The notes: a model not told the origin generated them from the letters alone. A stretch of DNA of 64,000 bases from Lepidostoma basale (GCA_022606425.2 JAHDVF020001252.1:1364001-1428000); one strand, 5' to 3'; positions 22,045 through 36,005 are shown, counted from the first letter of the stretch. Numbers and translations: made by a program.

Positions 22045-22305
22045 TTATCTTAATAGATGGCGCTAGTGTAGATGGACCTACCAACAGTGAAGTTATTAAT
22101 AATATTAACATATATACAAGTTCCAAAAATTTGTCAGACGTGGTGTCGAAGGGCGGAATGGTGAATGTTGTCAAACATAAAGTGATCGCTTAACCCATCC
22201 AATGACAGGTTATAAGTCCTGTAAACGCCTCGACTACCATATTCTGTTTCCAAATAATTTACATCTTCGTCTCTGTTGAAATGCAATTAATCCTTAAAAA
22301 TAAAA
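22045..22305 (-). repeat. Dispersed repeat DR1, copy 2
   Basis: Reverse-complement match to 4150-4440: GATGGCGCTAGTG, CCAAAAATTTGTCAGACGTG, CCAATGACAGGTTATAAGTC, ACCATATTCTGTTTCC. Confidence 0.6.
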
Positions 22306-22892
22306 ATGGGTTTAATACAATGAAAACACCATTAATATGCATTTAATTCAATTAATTGCATTATTACGCTGGTGCATGTTGTGACTAAGATTATTCTAGC
22401 TAACTTTTCAATAACACAGAGGGAGGAAATACAAATCTGCCGATCTCACCTGTTGAACTAATTTTCTTTGAAGTTCTTTTATTTCCAACCGAGAGTGACA
22501 ATAATTGTAAAGCCAACCGGATGTTCCCGCTCCGGAAACGGTTTCAGAGGGGGACTAATAATTAATTCGGGGGATAAAAATAAGATAACAAGATTTACTT
22601 GACTTCGCTTAGGGCTGTATCCGGTGTTTTTCCGAGCAAACAAAAATGAACTGTTTTGTAAATTTGATTTTTTTAATGATAATTTTAAACAATGTAAACA
22701 AGGGTCTTTTTATTCAACAAATATTATGATATCTGATTTCGATGACAGTATCTTTCGACAGGATTTCCAAGTCTTCGGGTGTTTCAGCGTGATCTGAGTT
22801 CCAACTTGTTTTACTGATTGTTTTTTTGCTGCAATCGTCACTGAATTTTCTATTCGTTTCATAATAAGATATAAATATAATAATAAATTTAA
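22306..22892. other. No recognisable feature
   Basis: AT-rich with one mixed patch (22490-22580). Nothing assignable. Confidence 0.35.
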
Positions 22893-23233
22893 ATCATAAT
22901 TATAGTGTACATGGAATATAAATTAAATAAACACAAAAGTTTGACAACGTGTGCACCATCCAAAAGAACATTATCTGTTAAATTATTTTTGTTTTGTCAT
23001 TTTATTTTCTATCATTGTATTTTATATTATTTGTTTTATATTTATTTTTTGGATGTTGGACGATCGAAGTATGCACGGGAGATGCCTATTGGTGGCGATG
23101 AGGTTTGCAACCAATCACACCGCGTCTCTCGCTGGGGCGAAAAGAGAAGAATGGAGTGCCGCATCGGTTAAAGTGTGGGAGTCCATTCTTTCTGCCTTTC
23201 GGGGAGACGGCGTGATGATTAGTTAGTTAGTTG
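22893..23233 (+). mobile_element. SINE-C, 5'-truncated
   Basis: Starts inside the family (GGAATATAAATTAAATAAAC), keeps CGCCTATT-equivalent ATGCCTATTGGTGGCGATG and CGCATCGGTTAAAGTGTGGG, and ends with a short GTTA tail. Confidence 0.7.
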
Positions 23234-25265
<2,032 letters not shown>

Positions 25266-26420
25266 TATAAACACGTACAGATAAGCATGATTGATAAATC
25301 TAATGAGAGTCAGTCATCGCGGACGAAGAATTAACATATTTATGATGTTAAGTAAACAATAAAAACTTTTTAAGTTTAATTTGGATGTAAAATATATTGT
25401 TCATAGCTTATTTCAAAACATTAATTCACATTCGACCATTCTTGTATATATTATATACGCTGAAAGGGAGCCTAGACTATATCTGGCATATGACCAATAC
25501 CAGTAACTGATCATAGTTGAAACGTAACAGATCATCTCCAGTGCCTGTCCATAGTATCCATTACCAGTCAGTTACGCCCCAAGTACCTAAGTGGCTATCT
25601 ACAGAAAATAACAACCCCGTTATAAATCGTTATAAAGAACTGAATAAAACAGTATTTAAAAATACGAAACAAAGTAATAACGAAACTTTATATTTTTAAA
25701 CTTTGAGCTGAATAATGATTCAATGGCGTTGTGTTATATAATTCATAAAATGACCATGACTAGTTTCAGTAAATAGGTACTAACAATGCAAAAGGAGTAA
25801 AACGAAATACTCTAAATTTCATCAATTCTCCAGATTATATTCGATAAATACATTTATAGGAAATAATGTAAAACTCTATATTTTATTTTGTGTTAAGTAA
25901 ATGAGATGTTTCCTCTTACTGGGGCATAATTAAATTAATATTAATTCTTCTTATGCAACGTTATATAATGTATGTTAATGTCTTACAATACTGTGTAACT
26001 TGTTGGAAACGCACGTTTTCCTTAATATTAAATAAAATTACAGATAACACTTATGTATTTACGGAATGGAGTATTTTTAAGGTCCACGCGGTCAAAAATA
26101 TTAAATATTTTTGGGAAAATTCTGCCGCGCTAATTAATAGCCCCGATTTGTCCGCGTGTACGCCCAAAGCTCACAGGAGCCAGCGAGCTTTAAGCGCAGA
26201 TATATGGCGGCCAGTCGTCATTTGCAACACAACAATGGTTTCTGTAACGACCCACGCAGCGGTCACGATCAGCGGCTGGTCGTGGAGTTTTCCCTACTTT
26301 TATTGATTTGCTGATCATGATTTGAAGATGCTTATACTTGTGTTGCAAAACATGTAACAAATCGCTGGATTTTGATTTTTTTTACTAACTAAATTATTGT
26401 ACATTTAACGATATTTGAAT
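25266..26420. other. No supported gene
   Basis: AT-rich DNA with a 117-codon frame at 25953-26306 (GC-richer at 26120-26300). No domain recognised. A very decayed hammerhead-like motif (TTGAAGA...AAAACATGTA) lies at 26322-26352. Confidence 0.3.
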
Positions 26421-26600
26421 TTGATGACCTTCGTGGCCGAATTAGTAAGTGGTTTGACTATCACGGTAGTATGATTGTCACATTGTCTTTGGTCTGGTGC
26501 AGAATTTACGTGATTTTAATGTGGCGATAGATTAGCTATCTTTCACATGTTACGAGAATCAATGGCTATATCCTTTACATCAATTTGGCTTGAATTTGGT
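26421..26600 (+). mobile_element. SINE-A lacking its B box
   Basis: A-box half (GACCTTCGTGGCCGAATTAG) is followed directly by GTATGATTGTCACATTG. The ~30 bases that hold the B box in other copies are missing. Confidence 0.65.
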
Positions 26601-26639
26601 TTGAAAACTGGCGTTAATCTTGCTAGCCATTAATCGTCA

Positions 26640-27000
26640 GTGTACTAGAAAGGTCAACCTTCCCGACTTCCACAACTCTCTGACCCTCGCCACTGTGTGC
26701 CATTGATCTCTTGCCACCTTTTTATGTCATCAAAACATCTTGGATGTGGTCTATCCGTGACTTCGGTGGCCGGTTCTCGGTCGCTACTCCAGGGTGTATC
26801 TGGTCCACCGATCATCCGCTTTCCTCACCATGTGACTGGCCCAAGATATACATATGAATCCACCCTCTTAATAATCCCGATCTCTATCATCACTGGTTGT
26901 GGTTGTTTTGAAATATTCATAATTTTTGTTTTTGTAATAGTTCATTTTCATGCCCACTGAACTTGAAAAATAGTTGTCATCGTTGAGTATCAATTTCAGA
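26640..27000 (-). mobile_element. LINE 3' end fragment
   Basis: Minus strand keeps the tail-end signature of a LINE polyprotein: GGPDTPWSSDREPA, RPHPRCFDDIKRWQEINGTQW. Broken by stops. Confidence 0.5.
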
Positions 27001-27545
27001 TCAATTTCGTTATTTGCAGAATATCATCATCTGTCCCTTGTATCAGAGAATGACTGTCCTTCACGTTTATAGGTCCGCATGAGACTGAAGAGACCAATCC
27101 TGGACTCGTTCATTATTAGCCGTCTATCATACACTGCTGAATGTAAGCTTCTCCTAAAGCACGCCACCGCCCCCCTATCCATTACCGCTCCCATCCATCT
27201 ATGTCCAGCAATTCTCTTCAGATCGTCGGTCCATCGGGCAGGGGGACGTCCAACTCTGCGGAATCTTGTACGCGGTCTCCATTCCAGAACCCGTCTCCCC
27301 CATCGGCCGTCGGTTCTCCGACAGATATGGCCAGCCCATCGCCACTTAAGCCCACCCATCCTCAGAGCCACCTCAGTCACCTTGGTTTGTTGACGAATAA
27401 ATTCGTTTCTTAATCTGTCCCTCAAGGTTATTCCAAGCATGGCTCTTTCCATGACGCGTCGGACTATTTAGTCAAAGAATAATATCATCTGCAAATCTCA
27501 AATTGATTAAGAATTCGCCATCCATATTTATTTTGGTTTCTACAG
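27001..27545 (-). mobile_element. LINE 3' part with RT catalytic remnant
   Basis: 27470-27545 (minus) reads GEFLINLRFADDIIL, the RT catalytic FADD motif. After a deletion, 27027-27452 is open for 141 codons with MERAMLGITLRDRLRNEFIR, LKWRWAGHICRRTDGRW, RRVLEWRPRT and VGRPPARWTDDLKRIAG, a very common insect LINE C-terminus, ending in a finger-like SRIGLFSLMRTYKREGQ. Confidence 0.75.
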
Positions 27546-29260
27546 TCATGTATCGTGCGTTAGAGAGAACATGAAAAATATTATATAATAGCAAACTTTC
27601 GAAACCAAAAAACCTTTTATTATATATAAGTTCTCAATAACAACAATTGTAGACATGCTGTAGAATATGTATTTGGTTGGTAACACTGAAAGAATGACTT
27701 GAACACGGCTCCGGTGACCGACGCGGGGCTACAATTTTGAATGGACACGGGAGCCGTGTCTGACGCAGCGATCGTGTTAACCCTCCCTTCCCTATGTTGG
27801 GTATCTTCTACACGTTGCATCTAATAACCATCAATATCTCTATTAATATAATAAATACAAGATTAAGATTTTAGGTATTTGTCCATAATATATTTAGGCA
27901 TTGATTTAAAAAAATAATACTAACAATAATCAAAATTTATCGGGTACATCGGAGGTATTTTGTGAACATTGAAAACAAATTCGCGTATAAACAGCTGTAT
28001 TCGCATCTCACTCTTACATGCTTCACTGTGGAAGCGCGAGGAGCTCAATGTTCTCACTACTGCCGACAGTAGCTCTAGGGCTTGCAACCAGAGCGGACTT
28101 ATGTCCGTTCCGTGAGCGTTGGCAGATGGTTTTTTAATGTTTTCAGCAAATAAATCTCAATTATAATAATTTTTGACTTCAATGATAATTAATTAAGAGG
28201 ATAAGCTATGAATGTTATTAAATTTTTCCGATTTAAAATCGCTAATTTTTGATCGCGTACTGACTACCCTACACCGGTATGCGCGTTTTTATTTTAGCAC
28301 CGTAAGGGAAAGGTTAAAACATTTTAAATTGCCATCGCGAATGCTTTAAGGGAGATGGTGTCGCCCTGTTGAAGGTAAATCATTTATAGATAAAAATGTA
28401 AACATGTATTTTTTTATTATGTAAATTTGCCACCGCCCCTGGCCTCTGTGGACCCGGACACTAAACCGTGACACAGTGTAATTATTCACCGGAATAGGGG
28501 TCACGCTGACCCAGGATATATAATAAGTCGCTAATTTGTGACCATTTGGACACATTCTTCCTTCGCGTAATGACCGATCCGAAGAATGGGCGCCATTCAA
28601 GTGTGAACGGTCTAATGTGAGTTTCATGGAAGACGTATTCGGGCATTTGTTCGAAGTTTGCCACTTCATTTCATTGGGAACCTTTTTCTAACAATTGAAA
28701 TGAATCATTTCACATTATTTAGAAATTTAAAATAATTGTTTCTCTTTGTATAAAACACGATTTTTTTTTACGAATCAATGACACTAAACTATACAATACC
28801 AACGTTAACTGTCCTTACATTAATGCAGCTTTAGCCGAGAAAAAAATAATGACTTTAGCATAAACCCCTAAATCTTCCCTCACCCTATTTAGGATAAGTA
28901 CTCTAGGCTACACATCTTCCGTATAAAACAACCACCAAAATCACATTTCTAACAGATGTAAGAGGAATAGCTGAAATTCTGCATTACCCCCCGCGAAATA
29001 CTGAAATAATACATTTTTGCTATAATCATATAGATTGTAAGGAAATATCGTTTTAAAACTGATATTTTATTAAAGATAGGTCTACGAAAATGTGCCACTT
29101 AGTGACGACAGACCGATTAATGGGTTGATCAAAGAATTAATAAATACCTTGATCAACCAATGTTATTATTTACAATTTCGAGAAGTTCAGTGTAAATAAT
29201 GAAAATAACAGAATTTTTATTGAAAGTTAAGGTATTAACACTGTGGAATCCCACAGTAAT
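27546..29260. other. 1.7 kb without supported features
   Basis: Mostly AT-rich, with mixed-GC patches near 27710-27790, 28010-28110 and 28480-28640. Open frames there (up to 107 codons) show no domains. Confidence 0.35.
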
Positions 29261-29262
29261 TT

Positions 29263-29757
29263 ACTTTGGGAATTAATTAAACATTGTTTAGACCACTTTT
29301 TTAATAAAAAAATATTAAAATACACGACATGTTCCTCCTTTTACTCCTTTCTCCTTAAATACTTTGTCTACATTTAATATCCCAAGCTCCCATTCCCAAC
29401 CAAATACAAATTGATCAATTATTTATTAATTTTTATATAAATTATTTCTTTTCAAATGCATGTTTTTTCTAAATTATATTATCATCATGTATTATTATTA
29501 TTTAATGTTATTTATTATTTTACTGTTAAAAAATAATTGTTAGTACCTACTTATAACAAATAGCCCAACTTAATTTTTAATTTTGAAATTTTTTGTATCG
29601 AATTTTAAATGTGTTTTTTATAAGTCTTCCTTTGTTTTGTTTTTGTTATATTTTTTACACCTGAAGATGGAGGAGGTATCCTCTGAAACATGTCGTGTAT
29701 TTTAATATTTTTTTTAGTAAAAAAGTGGTCTAAACAATGTTTAATTAATTCCCGAAG
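29263..29757. repeat. Foldback group B with ~330-bp loop
   Basis: Arms of about 75 bases (TTAAACATTGTTTAGACCAC and its complement). Plus motif at 29661-29694: CTGAAGA, TGGAG insertion, stem GAGG/CCTC, U, GAAA, ACATGT, C. Confidence 0.75.
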
Positions 29758-29831
29758 TAGATAACAGAATTTTGTTATATAAAAAATTTAAAAAATATAT
29801 TGTGTTACATTCCACTTCGGCATATGGATTC

Positions 29832-29863
29832 GACTGGTTTCGGCAGATCACTGCCATCTTCTG
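29832..29863 (-). ncRNA. Hammerhead-like motif, group C
   Basis: Minus strand: CAGAAGA, T, perfect stem GGCAG/CTGCC with TGAT loop, GAAA, ACCAGT (palindrome ACCGGT decayed at one base), C. One core base differs from CUGANGA. Confidence 0.5.
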
Positions 29864-30334
29864 GACTTCATTGTCTAAGGATAATTCCTTAATTAATCAA
29901 AGGACTTCAATGTCTAAGGTATATTTCATAAATTCATGAAAATCGAATAACATACAGGCATAAATAATTTTACTGTTGTTTATATTTACCACAAGTACTT
30001 GGCATATTTAAGTTTCCAGAAGATTTTCCCGCCCTTTCGTCCGATGGCCGCCCCCCCCTGGGGAGGACGGCGCCGCCCTGGGGCTAACTGGGCGGCAAAT
30101 ATGCCGACTCTATTGAAGGCGGAAGACCATTGTGTATTTACACACGACAAGGGTATATTATGTACTCGTGTTTCACTGTTTCATGTATCTGTATACATTT
30201 TATATAGGCATGTTAAACATTCACCAAACTTACTCATGCGCTACGAATGACGAGCGATCCTACCCTTTGGGACTACCTCTAAGTAAATAACCCCAGAAAA
30301 AAGAACATTTTTTATTGTATCCATGCAGATGATC

Positions 30335-30425
30335 TTGGCAATACTTATAAATAACTCGTCGGTTCAATGCGACGAGATTATAAGTTATTTTGATGATGGC
30401 CTGAACATATTTTTTTATTCCTAAT
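30335..30425. repeat. Hairpin with decayed motif
   Basis: CTCGTCG and CGACGAG flank an 8-base loop, with outer ACTTATAA pairing as well. Followed by TTGATGATGGCCTGAACATA, resembling a ruined group B core. Confidence 0.4.
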
Positions 30426-30708
30426 GGCTACCAGCGCAACGCCAACCTAAAACATATTATAACTAGAGAGTACTTGTTTTGTGATCTAATAAATCTATAT
30501 AAAAACCATGTTTTATTTTTTAATACATAATAAAACTAAGATAATCCATTGTTTTGGCGGAAACACTTTAATATGTCAGTTTTATTAACTGTTCAATTAA
30601 AACACTGTTATAGAATATCCAAATTGATTTCATTTCATTTGTCGTTTTCTTTTTTATATACTTTGTATATACAACAATAACTTAACAAAAAAATAAAATT
30701 ACATATCA

Positions 30709-30739
30709 GACATGTTTCGGACAACCGGTCCTTCTTCAG
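30709..30739 (-). ncRNA. Hammerhead-like motif, best-preserved group B copy
   Basis: Minus strand: CTGAAGA, A, perfect stem GGAC/GTCC with CGGTT loop, GAAA, palindrome ACATGT, C at the position of the cleavage nucleotide. It matches the hammerhead core (CUGANGA, stem II, GAA, stem III, H) except for one extra base before stem II. Stem III could only form fully between two molecules. Confidence 0.55.
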
Positions 30740-30959
30740 TGATATTTTAATGATACATATTTAAAATATAATAAAATTATTTACAAATATGATCAATTTT
30801 AACAGATGTTATAAGGATTTATTTTGGAACGTTTATGCTTTTGTTATAATAAATATTATGAATCAATTTAAATTTTAAAATAATCAGTTAAAGTTTTTAT
30901 TGGTGTTCAGGTAATTACTTTCAACAAAGGAAATAAATCAAATATTGGATATGACTTGC

Positions 30960-31125
30960 TTTAATTTTTTTTGAAATTGTCACGACAGCTGTTTCGCTAA
31001 TCAATGTAAGCATCATTATGTGTTACAATCAACTGGTTACTGAATACAGTTGTTTGTAACACCTGATGAGTTGGTTAGCGAAACAGCTATCGCAACAATT
31101 TCATAAGAAAATAAATCAATTGTAA
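30960..31125. repeat. Foldback group A with two hammerhead-like motifs
   Basis: Arms GAAATTGTCACGACAGCTGT and complement. Minus motif 30984-31019 keeps GAAA, the ACAGCTGT palindrome and C, with a decayed box. Plus motif 31063-31091: CTGATGA directly followed by G...C stem II (TTGGTTAG inside), GAAA, ACAGCTAT, C. The plus copy is the only one here with the textbook spacing between CTGATGA and stem II. Confidence 0.75.
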
Positions 31126-31439
31126 TATTTTATTACAGTGTTTTAATTTAACAGTTAAAAATAAAACTTGTAAACTATATCAATTAAAGGCTAATAATGG
31201 CTTTCAACCTGAGATAAACAAAATTTGTTTCAAATGGGTGCAATGTGAAATGTTACGGTTTTCACACGAGATAACCTAAAAGGATATATAACAATTAGAT
31301 ACAACGATGGTACTTCCACGTGTGGTGTTACTATAACACCCGGCACCCCTGGAAACGACACAAAGTTGAACGAACATTCCACCACAAGGAAAATACCATC
31401 ACTATGAAATTTACCTGCCATTGACACGAAGAAGAAGAA

Positions 31440-31800
31440 GACCGTTGGTATATCATTTGTGTATTGGGAAATATTTACTAATTAACCAGGAAAGAGTGAT
31501 GAGATTCTGTAGGTCTCATTTCCTACGGTAGACAGGCCATTTTGAAAGATTGCCAGAAGGTAGATCACCGAAGATTATGTCTAGATGGAGACCATGCATG
31601 AAAAGAGATCAGGAGACAGACCAAGAAAAAGATGATCGAACTTAAACGAACCATTGGGCGAACGTGTTAGAGGACTGGGAGAAACTAGAAAGACCTAGAG
31701 AATGGGGAGGGTGGCCAGGAACCGAAATCAGTGAAAGACCATTGTGGAGGAAACCAAATCCCACACGATATAGCGCTGAGAAGAAGAAGAAGATTGGGAA
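31440..31800 (+). mobile_element. LINE 3' end with (GAA)n tail
   Basis: Plus strand retains HFERLPEGRSPKIMSRWRP and ANVLEDWEKLERPREWGGW, a LINE C-terminus, and ends in (GAA)n at 31782-31795. Other LINEs here with (GAA)n tails are at 51790 and 55590. Confidence 0.55.
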
Positions 31801-32595
31801 CATTTTATCCTATTTCACCTTCTAAGCAAACCCGAATCACTAATTTGATTCTCTGCACGAGCTGAATCCATTTAAGTGTGCAGTAAATCGACTTTAATAA
31901 TTTCGTAAATCATTACTATCTCGCAGAATAGTACAAGTGATCAATATTTAATAAATGGACTCGTAAAGTAATCGACGTCGCGGTGCCCGCACCGGCGCCA
32001 CTGCCAAGACTCTCAGCAGGAAAACGTCGATTCAGTGGCGTATACAATTTTTTTTTTATCTTAAGACGTTAAAACTTTGGATTTCTGTTTTCAAAATTTT
32101 ATTTTTAAAACTGTGTTCTATATTTCTCATTTAATATTATGGAAACTATTGTTTTCATCATTTCATCATTATTAATTTTATAATGTGGCATTTTACAACA
32201 TTGTTCTAGAAATAACAAATAAATTAATAAATTTATTTTTTTCAATGTGTTTCTAAAGTATCGTACGGCCATAATCATCATATATTTTTTTCAATGATAA
32301 AGGATTAATATTTTCGAGAATGACGAGAAAAATAAACTCAAAAGTGGAAAAAACAGTGTTAAAAATTACACAATAATATCTTATTGTACTCTATCCATCA
32401 AGATTACTCTTCAATCTGTTTGTAGATTTTATAAAATAATTACTTATTTCTTTTGCTAGGGCATTACCATTTAAAAAAAATTTCATATTTAATCCATAAA
32501 ATATTATTTAACTTCTAGAACTTTGTCGTTATAGTCAATATCGAATACATAATACAGGTAAATTAATATATCATTATTCAAGCAACTAATTGGCC
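31801..32595. other. No recognisable feature
   Basis: AT-rich. Nothing assignable. Confidence 0.4.
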
Positions 32596-32599
32596 ATCA

Positions 32600-32880
32600 G
32601 ACTTTATTTAATACCAATGAAAACGTATGTTTTTTTAGAAGTTTTATTATATTTTTTGTGAATGACATGTTTCGCTTTTAGGCCTTATCAAATGTACCTA
32701 GGTAGAATCAAGAGCATAGTTTATATACCCGAGTTAATGGATCAGAATGTGATAATTAAGGTCATTTATATGGCTTAAACATTGTTTACAATTATTAAGA
32801 ATAAATCCAATGTCATTCACATGAAATATAATAAAAATTCTAGAAAACAGACGTTTTTATTCGTATTAATGATTTAATAT
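32600..32880. repeat. Foldback group E
   Basis: Arms AATGAAAACGTATGTTTTTT...TTATTATATTTT and the complement near 32825-32870. The left arm holds, on the minus strand, TTTGATAAGG, a short stem, GAAA, ACATGT, C. The box is TTGATAA in this family instead of CTGANGA. Confidence 0.65.
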
Positions 32881-32885
32881 GGAGT

Positions 32886-33050
32886 TTTACGTCTTTATTG
32901 AAGAAACTTTAAATTTTTGTTGTTTTTTTTTAAACTTTTGTTATTGTACATCTTTTTTGTTTTACATCTTTATTTAAGAAACTTTAAAAATTTGTTATTG
33001 TACATCTTTTTTGTTTTACATCTTTATTTAAGAAACTTTAAACTAATATT
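32886..33050 (+). repeat. Tandem repeat, 54-bp unit
   Basis: Two clean copies (TTTACATCTTTATTTAAGAA at 32961 and 33015) and an older, expanded copy from 32886. No coding content. Confidence 0.75.
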
Positions 33051-33715
33051 TTTATGAGGTTTTATTATTTTTAACATGTTTTGTATTCTATCACATTAAT
33101 ATTTAATACCCATGCAATATAAGAAAACCTCGAGAAAATTCACGCTTTCATCAATGTAAAATGAGCGAGCGGAAATAGATCCATCTATGGTAAAGTGCAT
33201 GGTGATATCAAATTAGATATAATTTTATTATCCTTCATCTCGTTACGCTCCTGATGTCGTCCGCCTCCGCCAGGGTGGAAATTGCATTAGGAAGCTCGTG
33301 TATGGTTTACGCAGCAGTTAGGGTAAATGACGCCACTTCCGGCCATTCAGGGCATTGAACACTCAGACATTCAGCGAGCTTGCAACTTGCACTTGCGAAC
33401 TTTAAAGTTTGCCATTTCGAACTTGGAAACTTCTTCGTCTTAGCATGATTACTTGATCTATGACCTCTCTTATACTTTGTCTACCTAATACTAAGCTACT
33501 TCATCGAAAATAGTTATTCAGATTTTTTTGTTGTTTCCTGAAAATTAATATAAAATAACGTATTAAATACATATTATTGTTTCATCTTAATATGAGTACA
33601 TACTAATGTGAAGATAAAAATGTTTCTATATAGTAAAATACGAGTATTTCACCTTACTGATGACTCCCTGGTTATCAAAACATCATCAATCGTGCCAACA
33701 ATGTTTTAGCAATAT
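33051..33715. other. No recognisable feature
   Basis: AT-rich with a mixed patch at 33230-33430. No gene or repeat recognised. Confidence 0.35.
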
Positions 33716-33719
33716 TATT

Positions 33720-33845
33720 TCATAATAGGCTGACCCTCACGGATATGGGTCCTCATATGGCTATAGAATCCAATCTTGGACCACACACTTTGGGACATCT
33801 AGAGCAGGGGAAGACGTTGGTCTCTCCTTAACTCTCATCTCTCCT
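33720..33845 (-). mobile_element. LINE zinc-finger tail fragment
   Basis: Minus strand reads SKIGFYSHMRTHIREG, the C2H2-like end seen in several LINE polyproteins here (27027, 48330, 56966). Confidence 0.5.
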
Positions 33846-33848
33846 GAC

Positions 33849-33880
33849 CTGAAGATGGCAGCGAGCTGCCGAAGCCGATC
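33849..33880 (+). ncRNA. Hammerhead-like motif, group C
   Basis: CTGAAGA, T, perfect 5-bp stem GGCAG/CTGCC with CGAG loop, GAAG (GAAA with one change), CCGATC. No inverted partner was found, so this is a single-motif copy. Confidence 0.5.
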
Positions 33881-33950
33881 CAAGATACAAAAATTCATGA
33901 TTTTAACTGAATATATATTTTAAAAAGATTTTTTACAAAATTTGGTTTTT

Positions 33951-34292
33951 GTATCAATGGAGTAAAATTCCCTTTGTTTTACCGATAAAATACTCATCAT
34001 TAAATTATTACTGCTAAATTTTATAACACTCTCATAATATCACAATTCATTCTTATTCACTGAGAATGTCGCGACAGCTGTTTCGCCAACCGAAGTTATC
34101 ATCAGGTGTTACAAAAAAAGTCAGTTTTTTCTAACACCTGATGATGACATCGGTTGGTGAAACAGCTGTCACGACATTCTCAGTGAATAAAAAAAAATTG
34201 TGATATTATAACTGTGTTATAAATTTTAACAGTAATAATTTAATGATTAGTATTTTATCGGTAGAACGAAGGAAAATTTACTCCATTGATAC
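33951..34292. repeat. Large foldback group A with two hammerhead-like motifs
   Basis: Arms of about 160 bases (33951-34111 and 34132-34292), starting GTATCAATGGAGTAAA. Minus motif 34073-34105: CTGATGA, T, AAC/GTT stem with UUCG loop, GAAA, ACAGCTGT, C. Plus motif 34138-34170: CTGATGA, short stem ATC/GGT, GAAA, ACAGCTGT, C. Both keep the box and palindrome intact. Confidence 0.85.
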
Positions 34293-34919
34293 ATTAAATT
34301 TATATTTAACTGTATTTCTCACGTTTAATTCGATTTACTCGTAACTCTAGGATAAAATTTAGCAACCTAAAAGCATTTCAATACGTTCTCTTTGTGGTAA
34401 GTAGATACTCGTACATACCACAGATATCAAACAATAGTCAATTACGTTTTCCCATACATAGCAAATGGGTTAATTGATTATTTTACAACTTCTCACTGTA
34501 TGGAGTTTTGTTCAATTTGAAACTCATGTAGTGAATAATCAATGGTGGCGCCCGAGAGAGGATATGAGCCTAACAAAGCGCTGCATCATAACCCAATGGA
34601 CCGAGTAACCTTGCACTTTGTCTCTCCATTAAGCTCTGAGCGGCTTGATACTGACTGGAATCTATAGGGTGTGTTCATAAATCATTTTGTCTATTAATTA
34701 CCCGGAACTGTATGAAGTGTATTCATGGTTCGGTCCGATTAACATTTTACTTGGAAACAATGACGATAATTTCATTTTACTGAGTAGGGAAAAACACACT
34801 GTGAAATATCTGAAATTTATTAAGACTTTTTTTTATAAGGTTTCGTGGAAAAAGCCAAAACCACTTCCTCTTCAATTATTTAACATTTATTGTTTCCTGA
34901 AAAATGATGTCGTTGAAGG
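34293..34919. other. No supported gene
   Basis: A 79-codon frame at 34687-34926 has no recognisable domain and ends at the LINE boundary. Treated as chance. Confidence 0.3.
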
Positions 34920-35336
34920 TCCCTAAGACGTATGCGTGGTAGAACAATGTACAACAGAATCTCAAATGCTGATATTAGAAAGGAATATAGTACGAAATAA
35001 GGTATTATCAACAAAATTATGAAAGTTCCGCTGCGTTGGTTCGGACATATGGAGCGCATGGGTGAAGAAAGAATGGTTAAAAAAAGTATACGTTAACGAT
35101 GTTAATGGATTACGAAGTCGAGGTAGACCGAGAAAAACATGGCATGACCAAAATAATCAAATTTTAAAGGTTGGTCATGTCAGAAGCCGGAAGAATCAAC
35201 GTGCGTGTATGACTCCTGTATGAATGTGGAGGTAGCTAGAGAGGTATGTCAGGATAGAGTAGTATGGCGATCCATTCTCTCTGCCTACCCCTGCGGAAAA
35301 CGGCGTGATGGTTTGTTGTTGTTGTTGTTGTTGAAA
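34920..35336 (+). mobile_element. LINE-G 3' end, (GTT)n tail
   Basis: RRMRGRTMYNRISNADIRKE, LRWFGHMERMGEERMVKK, GLRSRGRPRKTWHDQ, CQDRVVWRSILSAYPCG, then GGCGTGATGG and (GTT)n at 35310-35332. Frameshifted. Confidence 0.75.
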
Positions 35337-35364
35337 CTCCATATCAAATAATCAATCCAAATAA

Positions 35365-35655
35365 AAACGACATGCCATGTTTTCCTCGATTCCATACTTT
35401 ATATACTTTCTTAATTATCCATAAATTCCATGTGAACAAATCAATGCAATGATTAATCATTTTATTCGTAATACTTTCTTCTGCTCTACACTACTTCCTG
35501 ATATTAGCATTTGAAATTGTGTCGTACATCATTTTACTATACATACGTCAAAGGGATCTCATCTCTACTGCATTTATTTTGCTCTTCTTCTTCTCCTGCT
35601 AGTTCCATGCTTCACTTCAATGCATGAAGTTTCGAACTAACACTCCATTGTGATA
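35365..35655 (-). mobile_element. LINE-G fragment, opposite orientation
   Basis: Minus strand carries decayed HNGVLVRNFMH, INAVEMRSL and MMYDTISNANIRK blocks. No tail. Probably a separate insertion next to the preceding copy. Confidence 0.55.
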
Positions 35656-35731
35656 TTTAACTACTAAAATACATTAAAAAAATACACTGTTGCGTATCAC
35701 TATTTTTATTATACACATCTTGAGAATTTTT

Positions 35732-35765
35732 CAGCAGTTTCGTCAAGCGACGTTGGCTTCATCAG
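35732..35765 (-). ncRNA. Hammerhead-like motif, group A, decayed
   Basis: CTGATGA, A, stem GCCAA/TTGAC with one mismatch, GAAA, CTGCTGA. The palindrome is lost. Confidence 0.4.
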
Positions 35766-35824
35766 GTATTACAAACAACTCTTTTTTTAAATTGTTTCTT
35801 ACAAGGATGTAAAACCTAACCTTA

Positions 35825-36005
35825 AATAATAAATATGAATGAAAACGTCTGTCTTCTAGGAGTTTTATTATATTTTGATGAAATGACATGTTTCAACCTT
35901 CTAAGGAATTATCAAATGTTTTATAATGCCTTAGAAGGGCAAAACATGTCATTCCATCTTCAATATAATAAAACTCTTATAAGGCAGACTTTTTCATTCA
36001 TATTA
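35825..36005. repeat. Foldback group E, well preserved
   Basis: Arms of about 85 bases (ATGAATGAAAACGTCTGTCT and complement). Both arms hold the group E motif: TTGATAA or TTATAAT box, stem CCTT/AAGG with AGA loop, GAAAC or AAAAC, ACATGT, C. Confidence 0.75.

Noticed and set aside
25953..26306. 117-codon plus-strand frame
   Set aside because: No similarity recognised; the GC shift within it suggests a junction of unrelated sequences.
32886..33050. Possible CRISPR-like array
   Set aside because: Units are contiguous without variable spacers, and the window is clearly eukaryotic.
34687..34926. 79-codon frame next to a LINE
   Set aside because: Ends exactly at a LINE copy and has no known motif.
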